A stretch of DNA of 64,000 nucleotides from Synechococcus sp. CS-1325 (lineage in GTDB: Bacteria > Cyanobacteriota > Cyanobacteriia > PCC-6307 > Cyanobiaceae), in contig JAHLYW010000035.1 of NCBI GenBank assembly GCA_025128135.1, forward strand, positions 38,845-102,844. Direction: 5' to 3'. The position numbers and the translations under genes were made by a program. The notes beneath the pieces were generated by a model. The model ran no database searches. It saw only the letters and a program-made list of their open reading frames with translations, and was not told the origin of the DNA. Shown here piece by piece: positions 27,726-35,599 of this stretch (position 1 is its first letter; every line of letters starts with the position of its first letter).

Positions 27726-28525
27726 TGGGAACGGCGGCCATCCCGGACCAGGTGCGGGCCAGTTTCACGCGCCAGGCCGCCAGCTACGAGCGGGAAGCAT
27801 CCCTGCAGAGGGGGGTGGCCTGGCGCCTGGCTCGCCTCTGCCGCGCGTTGCCCCTGGTGGAAGGCCCGTGCGCCGATCTGGGGGCGGGAACGGGCCTGCT
27901 CAGCCGCGCCATCGCCAAGCAGCGTCCAGGCCTGGAGCTGCTGCGGCTGGATGTCTGTCCCGCCTTGCTTCAACGCGGGCTGGACGCCGATGCCGTCGAT
28001 CCGGCCAGCCCACCCCCCACCCTGAGCTGGGATCTGAACCAGGGTCTGCCACCCGAGCTGGGGCAGGCGGCCCTGCTGGCCTCGAGTTTTGCCCTGCATT
28101 GGCTCGAACATCCCGCCGAGCAGCTGGAGCACTGGTGCCGGATGCTTCGCCCGGCCGGCTGGCTGGTCCTGGCCCTGCCCACCGCCGGCAGCTTCCCCCA
28201 GTGGCACCAGGCCGCTGCCGGCGCCCAGGTGGCCTGCACCGCCCTGCCCCTGCCCGAGGCCGCTGACCTGATCGGCGTGGCTGAGGGCTATCTCCGTCTT
28301 CACCGCCTGCAGCGGCTGCGATTCAGCCGCCGCGCCGCCAGCGGCCTCAGCTTTCTGCGTCGGATCAGCGGGCTCGGGGCCGGTGCCAGCCCAATGCCCG
28401 GCCTGGCACCGGGAGAATGGCGGCGGCTGGAAGCCCATTGGGCCAGCCTCCCCGAACGGGAGGGTGGCGGTAAGCTGCTTTCCTGGGAGATGCTGCTGGT
28501 CGTTGGCCAGAAGCCAGCGAGATGA
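27725..28525 (+). CDS. bioC: Malonyl-ACP O-methyltransferase BioC
   Basis: A 266-residue SAM-dependent methyltransferase that caps malonyl-ACP so that fatty-acid synthase can extend it to the pimeloyl chain. The SAM site is CADLGAGTGLLSRA (about 48-61) with DVCPALLQRG next and SSFALHWLEHP (about 119-129), typical for BioC. The ATG at 27725 shares bases with the bioK stop (TGATG), indicating coupling; the longer upstream frame lies within bioK. The GAGASPMPG stretch near the C-terminus matches the usual lid region. Confidence 0.9.
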   Translation: MGTAAIPDQVRASFTRQAASYEREASLQRGVAWRLARLCRALPLVEGPCADLGAGTGLLSRAIAKQRPGLELLRLDVCPALLQRGLDADAVDPASPPPTLSWDLNQGLPPELGQAALLASSFALHWLEHPAEQLEHWCRMLRPAGWLVLALPTAGSFPQWHQAAAGAQVACTALPLPEAADLIGVAEGYLRLHRLQRLRFSRRAASGLSFLRRISGLGAGASPMPGLAPGEWRRLEAHWASLPEREGGGKLLSWEMLLVVGQKPAR

Positions 28526-28541
28526 TTCAGGGCCGATCTCG

Positions 28542-29207
28542 ATGATGCAGCAGCTGGTGGTCTGTGGCACCGATACCGATGTGGGTAAGACGGTGGTGAG
28601 TGCCCTGCTGGTGCAGGGCCTGGGGGCGCGTTACTGGAAGCCCGTGCAGTGTGGTCTGGAGGATGGCGGTGACAGCGCCAGGGTGAGCCAACTGCTGGGT
28701 GTTGCGGCGGAGCCCACCGCCGCGCGGATCCTGCCCGAGGCCTACCACTACTCCAACCCGGTGTCTCCCCACTGGGCCGCCGAACTGGAGAACAGCCCGC
28801 TGGATCCTGACCGACTGAGCCTCCCCGGCGGGGAAGGCCCCCTGGTGGTGGAAACGGCGGGGGGGCTGCTGGTGCCCCTGCGCCGCGACCTGCTCCAGAT
28901 CGAGCAGATCCGCCGCTGGGGCCTGCCGGTGCTGTTGGTGGCCCGCAGCGGCCTGGGCACCTTGAATCACACCCTGCTGTCGGTGGAGGCGCTGCGCCAG
29001 CGGCGGATTCCCCTGCTCGGTCTTGTACTCAACGGGCCGCTTCACCCCGACAACCCCGCCACCCTGGAGGCCTTCACGGGCGTTCCGGTTCTCGCCTGCC
29101 TGCCGCCGCTCCCGGCACTGACAGCTGCGGCCCTCGCCACTTTCTGGCAGGAATCGAATCTGGCTGAACGTCTGGCCGATCCACTGGCCCTTAGCCTGGC
29201 TCCATGA
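28542..29207 (+). CDS. bioD: Dethiobiotin synthetase BioD
   Basis: A 221-residue ATP-dependent carboxylase closing the ureido ring of dethiobiotin. The P-loop is CGTDTDVGKT (about 7-16), followed by KPVQCGLEDGGDSARV and VVETAGGLLVPL (family: E-G-A/T-G-G), with VLNGPL near residue 159. Two adjacent in-frame ATGs (28542, 28545) are possible. The stop overlaps the start of the following 51-residue ORF. Confidence 0.94.
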   Translation: MMQQLVVCGTDTDVGKTVVSALLVQGLGARYWKPVQCGLEDGGDSARVSQLLGVAAEPTAARILPEAYHYSNPVSPHWAAELENSPLDPDRLSLPGGEGPLVVETAGGLLVPLRRDLLQIEQIRRWGLPVLLVARSGLGTLNHTLLSVEALRQRRIPLLGLVLNGPLHPDNPATLEAFTGVPVLACLPPLPALTAAALATFWQESNLAERLADPLALSLAP

Positions 29208-29359
29208 CGCGCTCCAATCTGGCGGTCAGTGCCGTCGTGGCCCTGATCTGCGGCGGAATCCTGGTGGTATTCACCGATCTTGAGCTGACGCTGGTGCGCT
29301 GGGTGAACTGCGGCCCGCTGGCCGCCGAGGCCGCCAGGCTCGAAAAGCGCTGCCGCTGA
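29204..29359 (+). CDS. Small membrane ORF between bioD and bioA
   Basis: A 51-residue frame that begins at ATG 29204 inside the bioD stop (ATGA) and ends 31 bases before bioA. It has one hydrophobic helix (LAVSAVVALICGGILVVF, about 6-23) followed by a soluble part with two cysteines (VRWVNCGPLAAEA... and KRC). The position within an otherwise packed operon and the overlapping start suggest that it is expressed, but I do not recognise it. It could be a small conserved membrane protein or only a spacer. Confidence 0.5.
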   Translation: MTRSNLAVSAVVALICGGILVVFTDLELTLVRWVNCGPLAAEAARLEKRCR

Positions 29360-29390
29360 GCGCCCTCTCCAGATCACCCCTTCCCCTCCC

Positions 29391-30656
29391 TTGTCCTGGC
29401 ACCCCAACCTCTGGCATCCCACCACCCAGGTGGCCTGCAGCGATCCCCCTCTGGCGGTGCTGCGCGGTGGTGGCGCCCTGCTGGAACTGGCTGATGGGCG
29501 CCGGCTGATCGATGCGATCAGCAGCTGGTGGGTCACCCTGCATGGCCATGCTGAACCGAGCATCGCCGCGGCGATCGCTGCCCAGGCTCTGGAGCTGGAG
29601 CAGGTGATCTTCGCCAACTTCCGCCACCCCCAGGCCGAGCGGTTGGCGGAGAGCCTCAGCGCCGCCAGTGGCCTGGAGCGGCTGTTCTTTTCCGATGATG
29701 GCTCCACCGCCGTTGAGGTGGCCCTCAAGATCGCCTGGCAGTGGTGGCGGAACCAGGCGAGCCCCAGGCGTCAGCTGATCGCCTTCGAGGGCGCTTATCA
29801 CGGCGACACCTTCGGGGCGATGGCCGTGGGAGAGCGTGGTCTGTTCTCCGCCCCGTTCGAGCCCTTGCTGTGTGCGGTGGCCCGGGCGCCCTGGCCCTCC
29901 ACCTGGTGGGACGACGGGGCGGTGGATGCCAAGGAAGCGGCGGCCCTGGACCGGCTGGAGGAGCTGCTGACCGTGCCGACCGCCGCCGTGATCCTGGAGC
30001 CGGTGGTGCAGGGAGCCAGCGGCATGGCGATCGTGCGGCCCCAGTTTCTGCAGCAGGTGGAGCGGCGGGTTCGCCAGGCCGGGGCACTGCTGATCGCCGA
30101 CGAGGTGATGACGGGCTTCGGCCGCACCGGCAGCCTCTTCGCCAGCCGGGGTGCAGGCCTTCAACCCGACCTGGTCGCGCTTTCCAAGGGGCTCACCGGC
30201 GGCTTCCTGCCGATGGGAGTGACCCTGGCCAGGGAGGCTCTCTATCAGGGCTTCATCAGCGACAACCCCGATCACACCCTCTATCACGGCCACAGCTTCA
30301 CGGCGAATCCGCTCGGCTGCGCCGCCGCCAATGCAAGCCTGGCTCTGCTGTGTGCCAGTCCCGATCGCTACGAAGGATTCGAAGCGCGCCATCGCCCCCG
30401 GCTTGCCCAGCTGGCCCGCCATCCCCTGGTCTGCCGGCCGCGGCTGATCGGCACGATCGCCGCCTTCGACCTTGTCGTGGATTCACCGGGCTACCTGAAC
30501 AGGGCGGGCCGCAGCCTGCAGCGCCATGCCCTGGCCCACGGTGTGTTCATCAGGCCCCTGGGCCAGGTGGTCTATCTGCTGCCTCCGCTGTGTCTCAGCG
30601 AGGCCCAGCTGGATCGGTGCTATCAGGTGATCGAGGCAGGGCTCGACCAGCTCTGA
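29391..30656 (+). CDS. bioA: Adenosylmethionine-8-amino-7-oxononanoate aminotransferase BioA
   Basis: A 421-residue class III PLP aminotransferase converting KAPA to DAPA, with SAM as usual amino donor. Motifs: SSWWVTLHGHAEP near the start, FFSDDGSTAVEVALK (about 99-113), AYHGDTFGAM, LIADEVMTGFGRTG (about 234-247) and LSKGLTGG with the PLP lysine K266; YHGHSFTANPLGCAAA follows. The start is TTG at 29391. It is the last gene of the operon, ending 19 bases from the convergent DUF3143 gene. bioB is not in this window. Confidence 0.95.
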   Translation: MSWHPNLWHPTTQVACSDPPLAVLRGGGALLELADGRRLIDAISSWWVTLHGHAEPSIAAAIAAQALELEQVIFANFRHPQAERLAESLSAASGLERLFFSDDGSTAVEVALKIAWQWWRNQASPRRQLIAFEGAYHGDTFGAMAVGERGLFSAPFEPLLCAVARAPWPSTWWDDGAVDAKEAAALDRLEELLTVPTAAVILEPVVQGASGMAIVRPQFLQQVERRVRQAGALLIADEVMTGFGRTGSLFASRGAGLQPDLVALSKGLTGGFLPMGVTLAREALYQGFISDNPDHTLYHGHSFTANPLGCAAANASLALLCASPDRYEGFEARHRPRLAQLARHPLVCRPRLIGTIAAFDLVVDSPGYLNRAGRSLQRHALAHGVFIRPLGQVVYLLPPLCLSEAQLDRCYQVIEAGLDQL

Positions 30657-30675
30657 AGCGGCGGAGTCGATCGGC

Positions 30676-30942
30676 TCAGGGGCCGGCGAGGATGGCGGCT
30701 TCCACGTCGGCCCTCGAGAGCCCGTAGGAGAACAACCGCACCGTGGTGCGGCCTTCCTGGTGCCAGCTCACCTTGAGCTCCTCCACCTCGAGCTCGATCA
30801 GGGCACTCCAGGCGGTGTGGTGCAGGTCCCAGCGACAGGGATTCGCCTTGTCCCGGGTGGCTCCAAGCACCATGAGCCACTGCTCAAGGGCCGGCAGGGG
30901 ATGGTTGTAGAGCGGGGTCTGCAAGGAGGGCAGGGCGGTCAT
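30676..30942 (-). CDS. DUF3143 protein
   Basis: An 88-residue protein beginning MTALPSLQTPLYNHPLPALE, the characteristic opening of DUF3143 (cyanobacteria only, function unknown), followed by a strand-rich, acidic-basic domain (CRWDLHHTAWSALIELEVEELKVSW). Its start lies within the end of the J-domain gene (59-base overlap), which places the two in one transcript. Confidence 0.8.
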   Translation of the reverse strand: MTALPSLQTPLYNHPLPALEQWLMVLGATRDKANPCRWDLHHTAWSALIELEVEELKVSWHQEGRTTVRLFSYGLSRADVEAAILAGP

Positions 30943-31420
30943 CCCCAGGTTCGTGGTCCGAAGGAAGGGCAGTCTGCACCGCTGAGGCCTCCAGCCAGCT
31001 GATCGGCGGACTGACCAGCTCCATTCCTCGCCACCAGGCGAGGCTCACCCCGAGCACCAGGCTGAGCACCAGGGCCGTCGCCAGCAGCACCAGGGCGAAC
31101 CACTCGCCCCCCGAGAGGGCCCTCCGCACCGACTGGGTGCGCTCCACCCGCCGCTTCAGCAGGGGCTTGGCTGGCACCGGCAGGAGCTGGCTGTCGTAGG
31201 CCCGGCGGCGCTCCGGATCGCTGAGAGTGAGGTAAGCCAGCTGCAGATGGCGGAACTGCTCCTCGGCCTCGGCCACCGGCAGCTTGGTGGTGTCCGGGTG
31301 GTAGAGCTTGCTGAGTGATCGGAAAGCCTGCCGCAGGTCCTGAGCTGTGGCGGAGGGGCCCAGGCGCAGCAATTGGTAGTGATTCGGAGGGGTCGATTCG
31401 GTGTCTCTCCCTGCCACCAC
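30884..31420 (-). CDS. J-domain protein with C-terminal membrane segment
   Basis: About 178 residues from GTG at 31420 (GTG at 31417 also possible). An N-terminal J-domain begins NHYQLLRLGPSATAQDLRQAF and has the HPD motif (KLYHPDTTK, about 47-55), so it should stimulate an Hsp70 (DnaK). A linker with KRRVERTQ precedes one helix (WFALVLLATALVLSLVLGVSLAWW, about 116-139), then a 35-residue tail. The topology suggests a membrane-tethered co-chaperone. The C-terminus overlaps the DUF3143 gene by 59 bases. The long upstream open frame is antisense to rsmG and is not used. Confidence 0.82.
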   Translation of the reverse strand: MVAGRDTESTPPNHYQLLRLGPSATAQDLRQAFRSLSKLYHPDTTKLPVAEAEEQFRHLQLAYLTLSDPERRRAYDSQLLPVPAKPLLKRRVERTQSVRRALSGGEWFALVLLATALVLSLVLGVSLAWWRGMELVSPPISWLEASAVQTALPSDHEPGDDRPALLADPALQPSPAGP

Positions 31421-31474
31421 GCCTGTACCAACACTGCGAGATCCTAGAGAACTCTTCCCTGAGTGCCTGCCTGG

Positions 31475-32242
31475 ATGGCTGCTGAGCCGAACCTCTCGAT
31501 CGAAGCAGATCTGTCCCACGGACAAGGGGATGGGCTCTGGCCCAGCCTGGGTTGGCAGCCTGCCGCGCAGCAGCTGGCCCAGTTCCTCGCCTTGCAGGAG
31601 CTGTTGCGCGATTGGAACCGCCGCCTGAACCTCACACGCCTGGTTGAGGGCGACGACTACTGGATCGCCCAGCTCTATGACAGCCTCTGGCCCTGGCGGG
31701 AGCAGCTCCGGGGGGAGCAGGGCCCGCTTTCCCTGATCGACGTCGGCACCGGCGGTGGCTTCCCCGGCCTGGCCCTGGCGATCGCCCTTCCCGCAGCGCA
31801 GGTCACCCTGGTGGATTCGGTGGGGCGCAAGGCCGAGGCCGTGCGCGCCATGGCGGCCGGCCTCGGCCTTGAACAGCGCGTCACCGTCCGCTGTGAGCGG
31901 GTCGAGACGACCGGTCAGGACCCCTCCTGCCGCGGCCGCTTCGACTGGGCCATGGCCCGGGCGGTGGCGGCGGCGCCGGTGGTGGCGGAGTATCTGGTGC
32001 CTCTGTTGCAACCATCCGGGCGGGCCCTGCTCTATCGCGGCCAGTGGGAGCGGGACGATCAGCAGACGCTGACGCGGGCCCTGCTGCCGCTCCAGGCCAC
32101 CGTCGAGCGGGTGGAACGACGGGAGCTTCCGGCTGGTCGGGGAGTGCGCCATGCCGTTTTGCTCAAGCCAGTGGGGCCATGTCCACTGACCTACCCCAGG
32201 CCGGTGGGGGTGCCCGCCAAGCTTCCGCTGGGCAGTGAATGA
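31475..32242 (+). CDS. rsmG: 16S rRNA (guanine-527-N7)-methyltransferase RsmG
   Basis: A 255-residue SAM methyltransferase (GidB) modifying G527 of 16S rRNA. Signature segments are [33 protein letters not shown] (SAM site, about 90-105), [17 protein letters not shown] and [16 protein letters not shown] at 31475 is chosen; GTG at 31463 would add four residues. It diverges from the J-domain gene with about 54 bases between starts. Confidence 0.93.
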   Translation: MAAEPNLSIEADLSHGQGDGLWPSLGWQPAAQQLAQFLALQELLRDWNRRLNLTRLVEGDDYWIAQLYDSLWPWREQLRGEQGPLSLIDVGTGGGFPGLALAIALPAAQVTLVDSVGRKAEAVRAMAAGLGLEQRVTVRCERVETTGQDPSCRGRFDWAMARAVAAAPVVAEYLVPLLQPSGRALLYRGQWERDDQQTLTRALLPLQATVERVERRELPAGRGVRHAVLLKPVGPCPLTYPRPVGVPAKLPLGSE

Positions 32243-32267
32243 TTGAGTTCGCCTGGCCGCGGCGGGC

Positions 32268-33506
32268 TCACTCGGCGGCCATCAGCCGCCGGGTTGATGA
32301 ACCCCCCAGCTGCTGGCGCAGTTCCCGCAGCAGGTCGGGGATCCGCCGCGCCCACGGACTGCCGCCCAGAGCGGCGAGGAGCTCTGCTTCGCTCACGGTC
32401 TGATCGAGCGCATCGGCATTGGCGCCGGGGAACCAGTGATCGCCCTGCCCCAGCAGGCTGTAGCGGGCCTGGGCGTAGCTCTGCAGGTCCCAGGCTTCCA
32501 GCAGGTTGTGGAGCCAGAGCAGCACGGGCAGATTGATGCCTCCAGGGGTCTGGGACCACTCCGGCAAACCCTCCTGCCAGCTACTCTGCCAGGTTTCACC
32601 GAGCGCCTGGAGCCTGGCCTGCTCGAGTTTCGCCAGAATCGGTGGCAACAGTTCGCTGGCCTGGGGCAGCAGCTGCACCGCCTCCAGGTGCAGATCGAGG
32701 TCGGCCGGGTTCGCCGCCCCGACACTGATTGTGTGGATCCCCGGGGCCGTCAGGCAGAACAGATCGTTGAACACGATCGGGTGGAGCGGTGCACAGAGCT
32801 CCTGCAGGCGGGTGGAGGGGGTATGGAGATGCCCCCCCTTGTCGGTGGGGCTGATCACAAACACACCCATGTCATGGGCGGCGGCGGCCTCGATCGCCGC
32901 CAGGTTGTCCTGGCGGATGAAATACCAGTGGAGATTGATGTAATCGAAGGCATCGGATTCGATCGCCTCCAGGATCAAGGGGAGCGGGGCATGGGTGGAG
33001 AAGCCGACATGACCGATGCGGCCCTGCTCCTGCCAGCGGCGCACCACCGCCAGGCATCCACCCGGTCGGAGCGTCTGCTCCAGGTGCTCCGGCAGGTTCA
33101 GACCATGAATGGCCAGCAGATCCAGTCGCTCCACCGCCAGTCGCTCGAAGCTGCACTCCAGCTCCGCCTCGAAATCAGCCGGATCCTCCTGGGGAGGAAC
33201 CTTGCTCTGCAGGATGCGTCGTCGGTCGTTCAGCTGGGGCAGCAGCCAACCGAGCTGACGCTCGGAACTGCCGTAATGACGGGCGGTTTCGATATGATTC
33301 AGGCCTGAGGCAGCCGCCCGCTCGAGGGTGGCCCGCAGGTTCGCCTGGCTGTCGGTGCTGATCTGATCCGGCGGAAGATCGCTCCAGCTCTGCTGGTAGC
33401 GCATGCCGCCCAGGGAGAGAAGAGGCATCGCCAGGCCCGTGCGTCCGAACCGCCGGGTCGGCAGCCTCAAGGGCGGGGCAGGGTTCGCTTCAGCCGTGAG
33501 GGACAT
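32268..33506 (-). CDS. Aldo/keto reductase with C-terminal extension
   Basis: A 412-residue protein. The first 300 residues form the AKR barrel: RRFGRTGLAMPLLSLGGMRY at the start, ETARHYGSSERQLGWLLP (the D-x-A-x-x-Y-G motif with Asp replaced by Glu, Tyr kept), LDLLAIHGLN, and GHVGFSTHA. The last 110 residues, rich in Leu and Trp, resemble the extension seen in the cyanobacterial/archaeal AKRs often linked to a 4Fe-4S domain. Here the iron-sulfur protein is separate: the upstream ferredoxin gene overlaps the AKR start by 40 bases. NADPH-dependent carbonyl reduction is likely; substrate is unknown. Confidence 0.88.
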   Translation of the reverse strand: MSLTAEANPAPPLRLPTRRFGRTGLAMPLLSLGGMRYQQSWSDLPPDQISTDSQANLRATLERAAASGLNHIETARHYGSSERQLGWLLPQLNDRRRILQSKVPPQEDPADFEAELECSFERLAVERLDLLAIHGLNLPEHLEQTLRPGGCLAVVRRWQEQGRIGHVGFSTHAPLPLILEAIESDAFDYINLHWYFIRQDNLAAIEAAAAHDMGVFVISPTDKGGHLHTPSTRLQELCAPLHPIVFNDLFCLTAPGIHTISVGAANPADLDLHLEAVQLLPQASELLPPILAKLEQARLQALGETWQSSWQEGLPEWSQTPGGINLPVLLWLHNLLEAWDLQSYAQARYSLLGQGDHWFPGANADALDQTVSEAELLAALGGSPWARRIPDLLRELRQQLGGSSTRRLMAAE

Positions 33507-33847
33507 GGCAGGCCGAGGGGCTGGAGTTCCTGGGTCTTGAGCCGTTCCTGCAGGGCGCCCACCTCTTCGTAGGCCACCCAGTGGATGCAATCGACCGGAC
33601 AGGTGTCGATGGCCTCCTGGATCGTTTCGGTGCTGTCACCGTCCTGGCGGATGGCGCGGGAGCGTCCCCAGAGCGGCTCGACCAGGAAGGTGTTCGCTGC
33701 CACGTGGGCGCAGTAGCGGCAGCCGATGCAGACCGCTTCATCCACCCACACCGCCTTTTCCCTCAGGCTGCCACCCAGCAGAGGTTCTGTGCCGCTTGGC
33801 CGTGGCCTGGGGTTGGCGGAGACGGAGAAGGCGAGGGAAGGATCCAT
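33467..33847 (-). CDS. Bacterial-type 4Fe-4S ferredoxin
   Basis: A 126-residue protein with C40-x2-C43-x2-C46 (CIGCRYCA) and C83-P-V-D-C87 later, the ligand set of one [4Fe-4S] cluster plus a spare cysteine; the second cluster motif of two-cluster ferredoxins is missing. Between them lies an insert of about 35 residues. The acidic WVDEAVC lead-in and CPVDCIHWV are typical of the cyanobacterial ferredoxin found next to ycf35. It overlaps the AKR gene downstream and lies seven bases after ycf35, so electron transfer to or from a partner in this run is plausible but not shown. Confidence 0.88.
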   Translation of the reverse strand: MDPSLAFSVSANPRPRPSGTEPLLGGSLREKAVWVDEAVCIGCRYCAHVAANTFLVEPLWGRSRAIRQDGDSTETIQEAIDTCPVDCIHWVAYEEVGALQERLKTQELQPLGLPCPSRLKRTLPRP

Positions 33848-33854
33848 GCCCCGC

Positions 33855-34247
33855 TCAGCTGTCCCAGCGGGTCACCACCAGTTCGATGCTGCCGTCATGG
33901 TGCTCGGTCTGGGAGCTGACCTGGAATCCTTCCTGGGTGGAGGCCGCCAGGATCGACTGGAGGGCATAGCGCTGGGTGAGCTGGGCCAGGAAGCGTTCGA
34001 CGGGAACGGGCTGGTTCCAGAGATCCAGATCGGTGACCAGCTCGTAGCTGCCGCTGCTTTCGTTCCAGCGGAAGCCGATGTCGCCGCCGTTGGCCTGGGG
34101 CAGGGCCAGTTCGGCGAGGACCGTCTGGCCGCGGTAGCCGCGGACCTGGCGCTCACCCTGCTCGGGCTCATGGCCGAGGTCGCGAAGGGCATCAAGCAGG
34201 GCGCCACGGTTGCGCAGTTCCGTTTTGACGATGCTGAAATGGGACAT
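33855..34247 (-). CDS. ycf35: Ycf35 (DUF1257) protein
   Basis: A 130-residue protein starting MSHFSIVKTELRNRGALLDA, the recognisable start of Ycf35/DUF1257, a protein kept in cyanobacteria and many algal plastids with unknown function. It is soluble, with a RQVRGYRGQ centre and a DLDLWNQPVPVERFLAQLTQRYA helix. The neighbouring DUF2997 and ferredoxin genes are a common companion set, which suggests one shared process involving an iron-sulfur protein. Confidence 0.9.
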   Translation of the reverse strand: MSHFSIVKTELRNRGALLDALRDLGHEPEQGERQVRGYRGQTVLAELALPQANGGDIGFRWNESSGSYELVTDLDLWNQPVPVERFLAQLTQRYALQSILAASTQEGFQVSSQTEHHDGSIELVVTRWDS

Positions 34248-34273
34248 CGGATCCAGGATGAAGGGGGACGGAA

Positions 34274-34486
34274 TCAGGGGCTTTGCTGCTGGAGTGGCAA
34301 CGCTGGAACCACGAGCCTGGATTCGGACTGGAAGGCTTCCGAGGTGCTGCGACGCTGCTGTACCGAACCGAGCGTGGCTTCGATCCGCTCGGTGAGCTGT
34401 TCGCAGCCTGCCCCGAGCACCCCTTCCACCAGTTCTTCGACGCGGCCATCGGGCCGGATGCGAAAACGGATGGTGTGCTGGGACAT
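34274..34486 (-). CDS. DUF2997 protein
   Basis: A 70-residue protein with the DUF2997 pattern: a strand T-I-R-F-R-I-R-P-D-G-R-V-E-E, then VLGAGCEQLTERIEATLGSV with a conserved G-x-x-C, and a variable tail. Function is unknown. ATG at 34486 (MSQHTIRF) is chosen over one four codons upstream. It is encoded between the HEAT and ycf35 genes on the same strand. Confidence 0.82.
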   Translation of the reverse strand: MSQHTIRFRIRPDGRVEELVEGVLGAGCEQLTERIEATLGSVQQRRSTSEAFQSESRLVVPALPLQQQSP

Positions 34487-34559
34487 CAACCAGATCAAGC
34501 GTGGAAGTGCACTTTAGCGAGCATTTCCTGGGTCCGAGGCCCGTGGCGACCAGCCTGGC

Positions 34560-35363
34560 TCAGCTGAGCAGTCCCTCCTCCACCAGGGTCTGGATTCTCT
34601 CCAGCACGGCGGGGCTTTCCAGTTGCTCCAGGGCCACCCGCGCCTCGTCGCGCACCGTTGTGTCCGTGTCGTGGAGCATCACCAGCACCAGTGCCTCGAC
34701 CAGATCTTTCTGGCGAGGTTCCACCAGATGGTCGTAGAGCCGCCCCAGCGACCAGGCACTGTTGCTGCGGACCACCGGCTCGCTGTCGATCCGCAGGCTG
34801 ATCAGCAACTGGCCCGCCGCCTGGTCGGCCTTGGCCACGCCGGTGCCGCCTGCGTCGGCCAGGGAACCGGCCGCCCAGAGCCGCACCGCCGCCACATCCA
34901 CCTGAAGGGCTCGGATCAGGGGATTGAGCACCGGGGCCTCGGGATAGTTGCCCAGACTCCAGGCCACCGCCTTGCGCACATAGCCATTGCTGTCGTTCTG
35001 CAACAGGCCCAGCAGCGGCTCCACGGCCCGTTGATCGGGGTTGCGTCCGAGCGCGTACACGGCACTCATCCGCACGATCGGGCAGCTGGCCTCCAGCAGG
35101 GGGAGCAGCAGTGGAATCGCCCGGGGATCGCGATGCTCACAGAAGATTCGCAGACCCTGCAGGCGATCGTCCTGACGACCAGCACGCAGCAATTCCAGCC
35201 CCAGGTCGCACTCGATCGCGATATCGGCATCGGTGAGCTCGATCGAATCGAGGGCCTCAAGTGGATCGCCGGCCAGTTCTTCGGCCAGCTCGCCGGCCAG
35301 CAGCTCGGGATCAAAGCCCAGCTCGGCGGGGCTGGAGGAAAACGGTGGGTTGGCTTCCGCCAT
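34560..35363 (-). CDS. HEAT-repeat protein
   Basis: A 267-residue protein of about five to six HEAT repeats from residue 60 (DDRLQGLRIFCEHRDPRAIPLLLPLLE, PIVRMSAVYALGRNPDQRAVEPLLGLL, YVRKAVAWSLGNYPEAPVLNPLI, VRLWAAGSLADAG, VVRSNSAWSLGRL, VRDEARVALEQL). The first 55 residues are acidic and non-repeat. HEAT proteins in cyanobacteria include phycobilin lyases (CpcE/F), NblB and IaiH, a partner of the iron-sulfur scaffold IscA. The location upstream of a ferredoxin gene makes an IaiH-like role the most attractive, but this is inference. Confidence 0.82.
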   Translation of the reverse strand: MAEANPPFSSSPAELGFDPELLAGELAEELAGDPLEALDSIELTDADIAIECDLGLELLRAGRQDDRLQGLRIFCEHRDPRAIPLLLPLLEASCPIVRMSAVYALGRNPDQRAVEPLLGLLQNDSNGYVRKAVAWSLGNYPEAPVLNPLIRALQVDVAAVRLWAAGSLADAGGTGVAKADQAAGQLLISLRIDSEPVVRSNSAWSLGRLYDHLVEPRQKDLVEALVLVMLHDTDTTVRDEARVALEQLESPAVLERIQTLVEEGLLS

Positions 35364-35411
35364 GGGTTTCTCCTTGCTCCAGCTCAGTGGTTTCAGCTCG
35401 GTGGTTCCAGC

Positions 35412-35537
35412 TCAGTTGAGCGGTGCTGGCGCCAGCATGTCGCCAGGCAGCCAGAGACGGGCACTCACCACGAACAGAGCAAGGCCGAACAACAGCACGA
35501 TCGCGGCCGGCAGAAGAGTGGAGCGAAAGAAGGACAC
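35412..35537 (-). CDS. Small single-helix membrane ORF (41 aa) upstream of the HEAT gene
   Basis: Starting at GTG 35537, the frame reads (M)SFFRSTLLPAAIVLLFGLA... and ends LPGDMLAPAPLN. It has a short basic start, one clear transmembrane helix (about 8-26) and a short polar tail, the build of small photosystem or NDH subunits. A stop lies eight codons upstream in frame, so the boundaries are firm. I do not recognise the family, and no Shine-Dalgarno is obvious. It lies 48 bases before the HEAT gene on the same strand and diverges from the MFS gene. Confidence 0.5.
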   Translation of the reverse strand: MSFFRSTLLPAAIVLLFGLALFVVSARLWLPGDMLAPAPLN

Positions 35538-35599
35538 GGACCGCCGACGGGATTGAGGTCATTCTGAAGGCATAGGGTTCGCCCAGATGCGTCCCCTCC

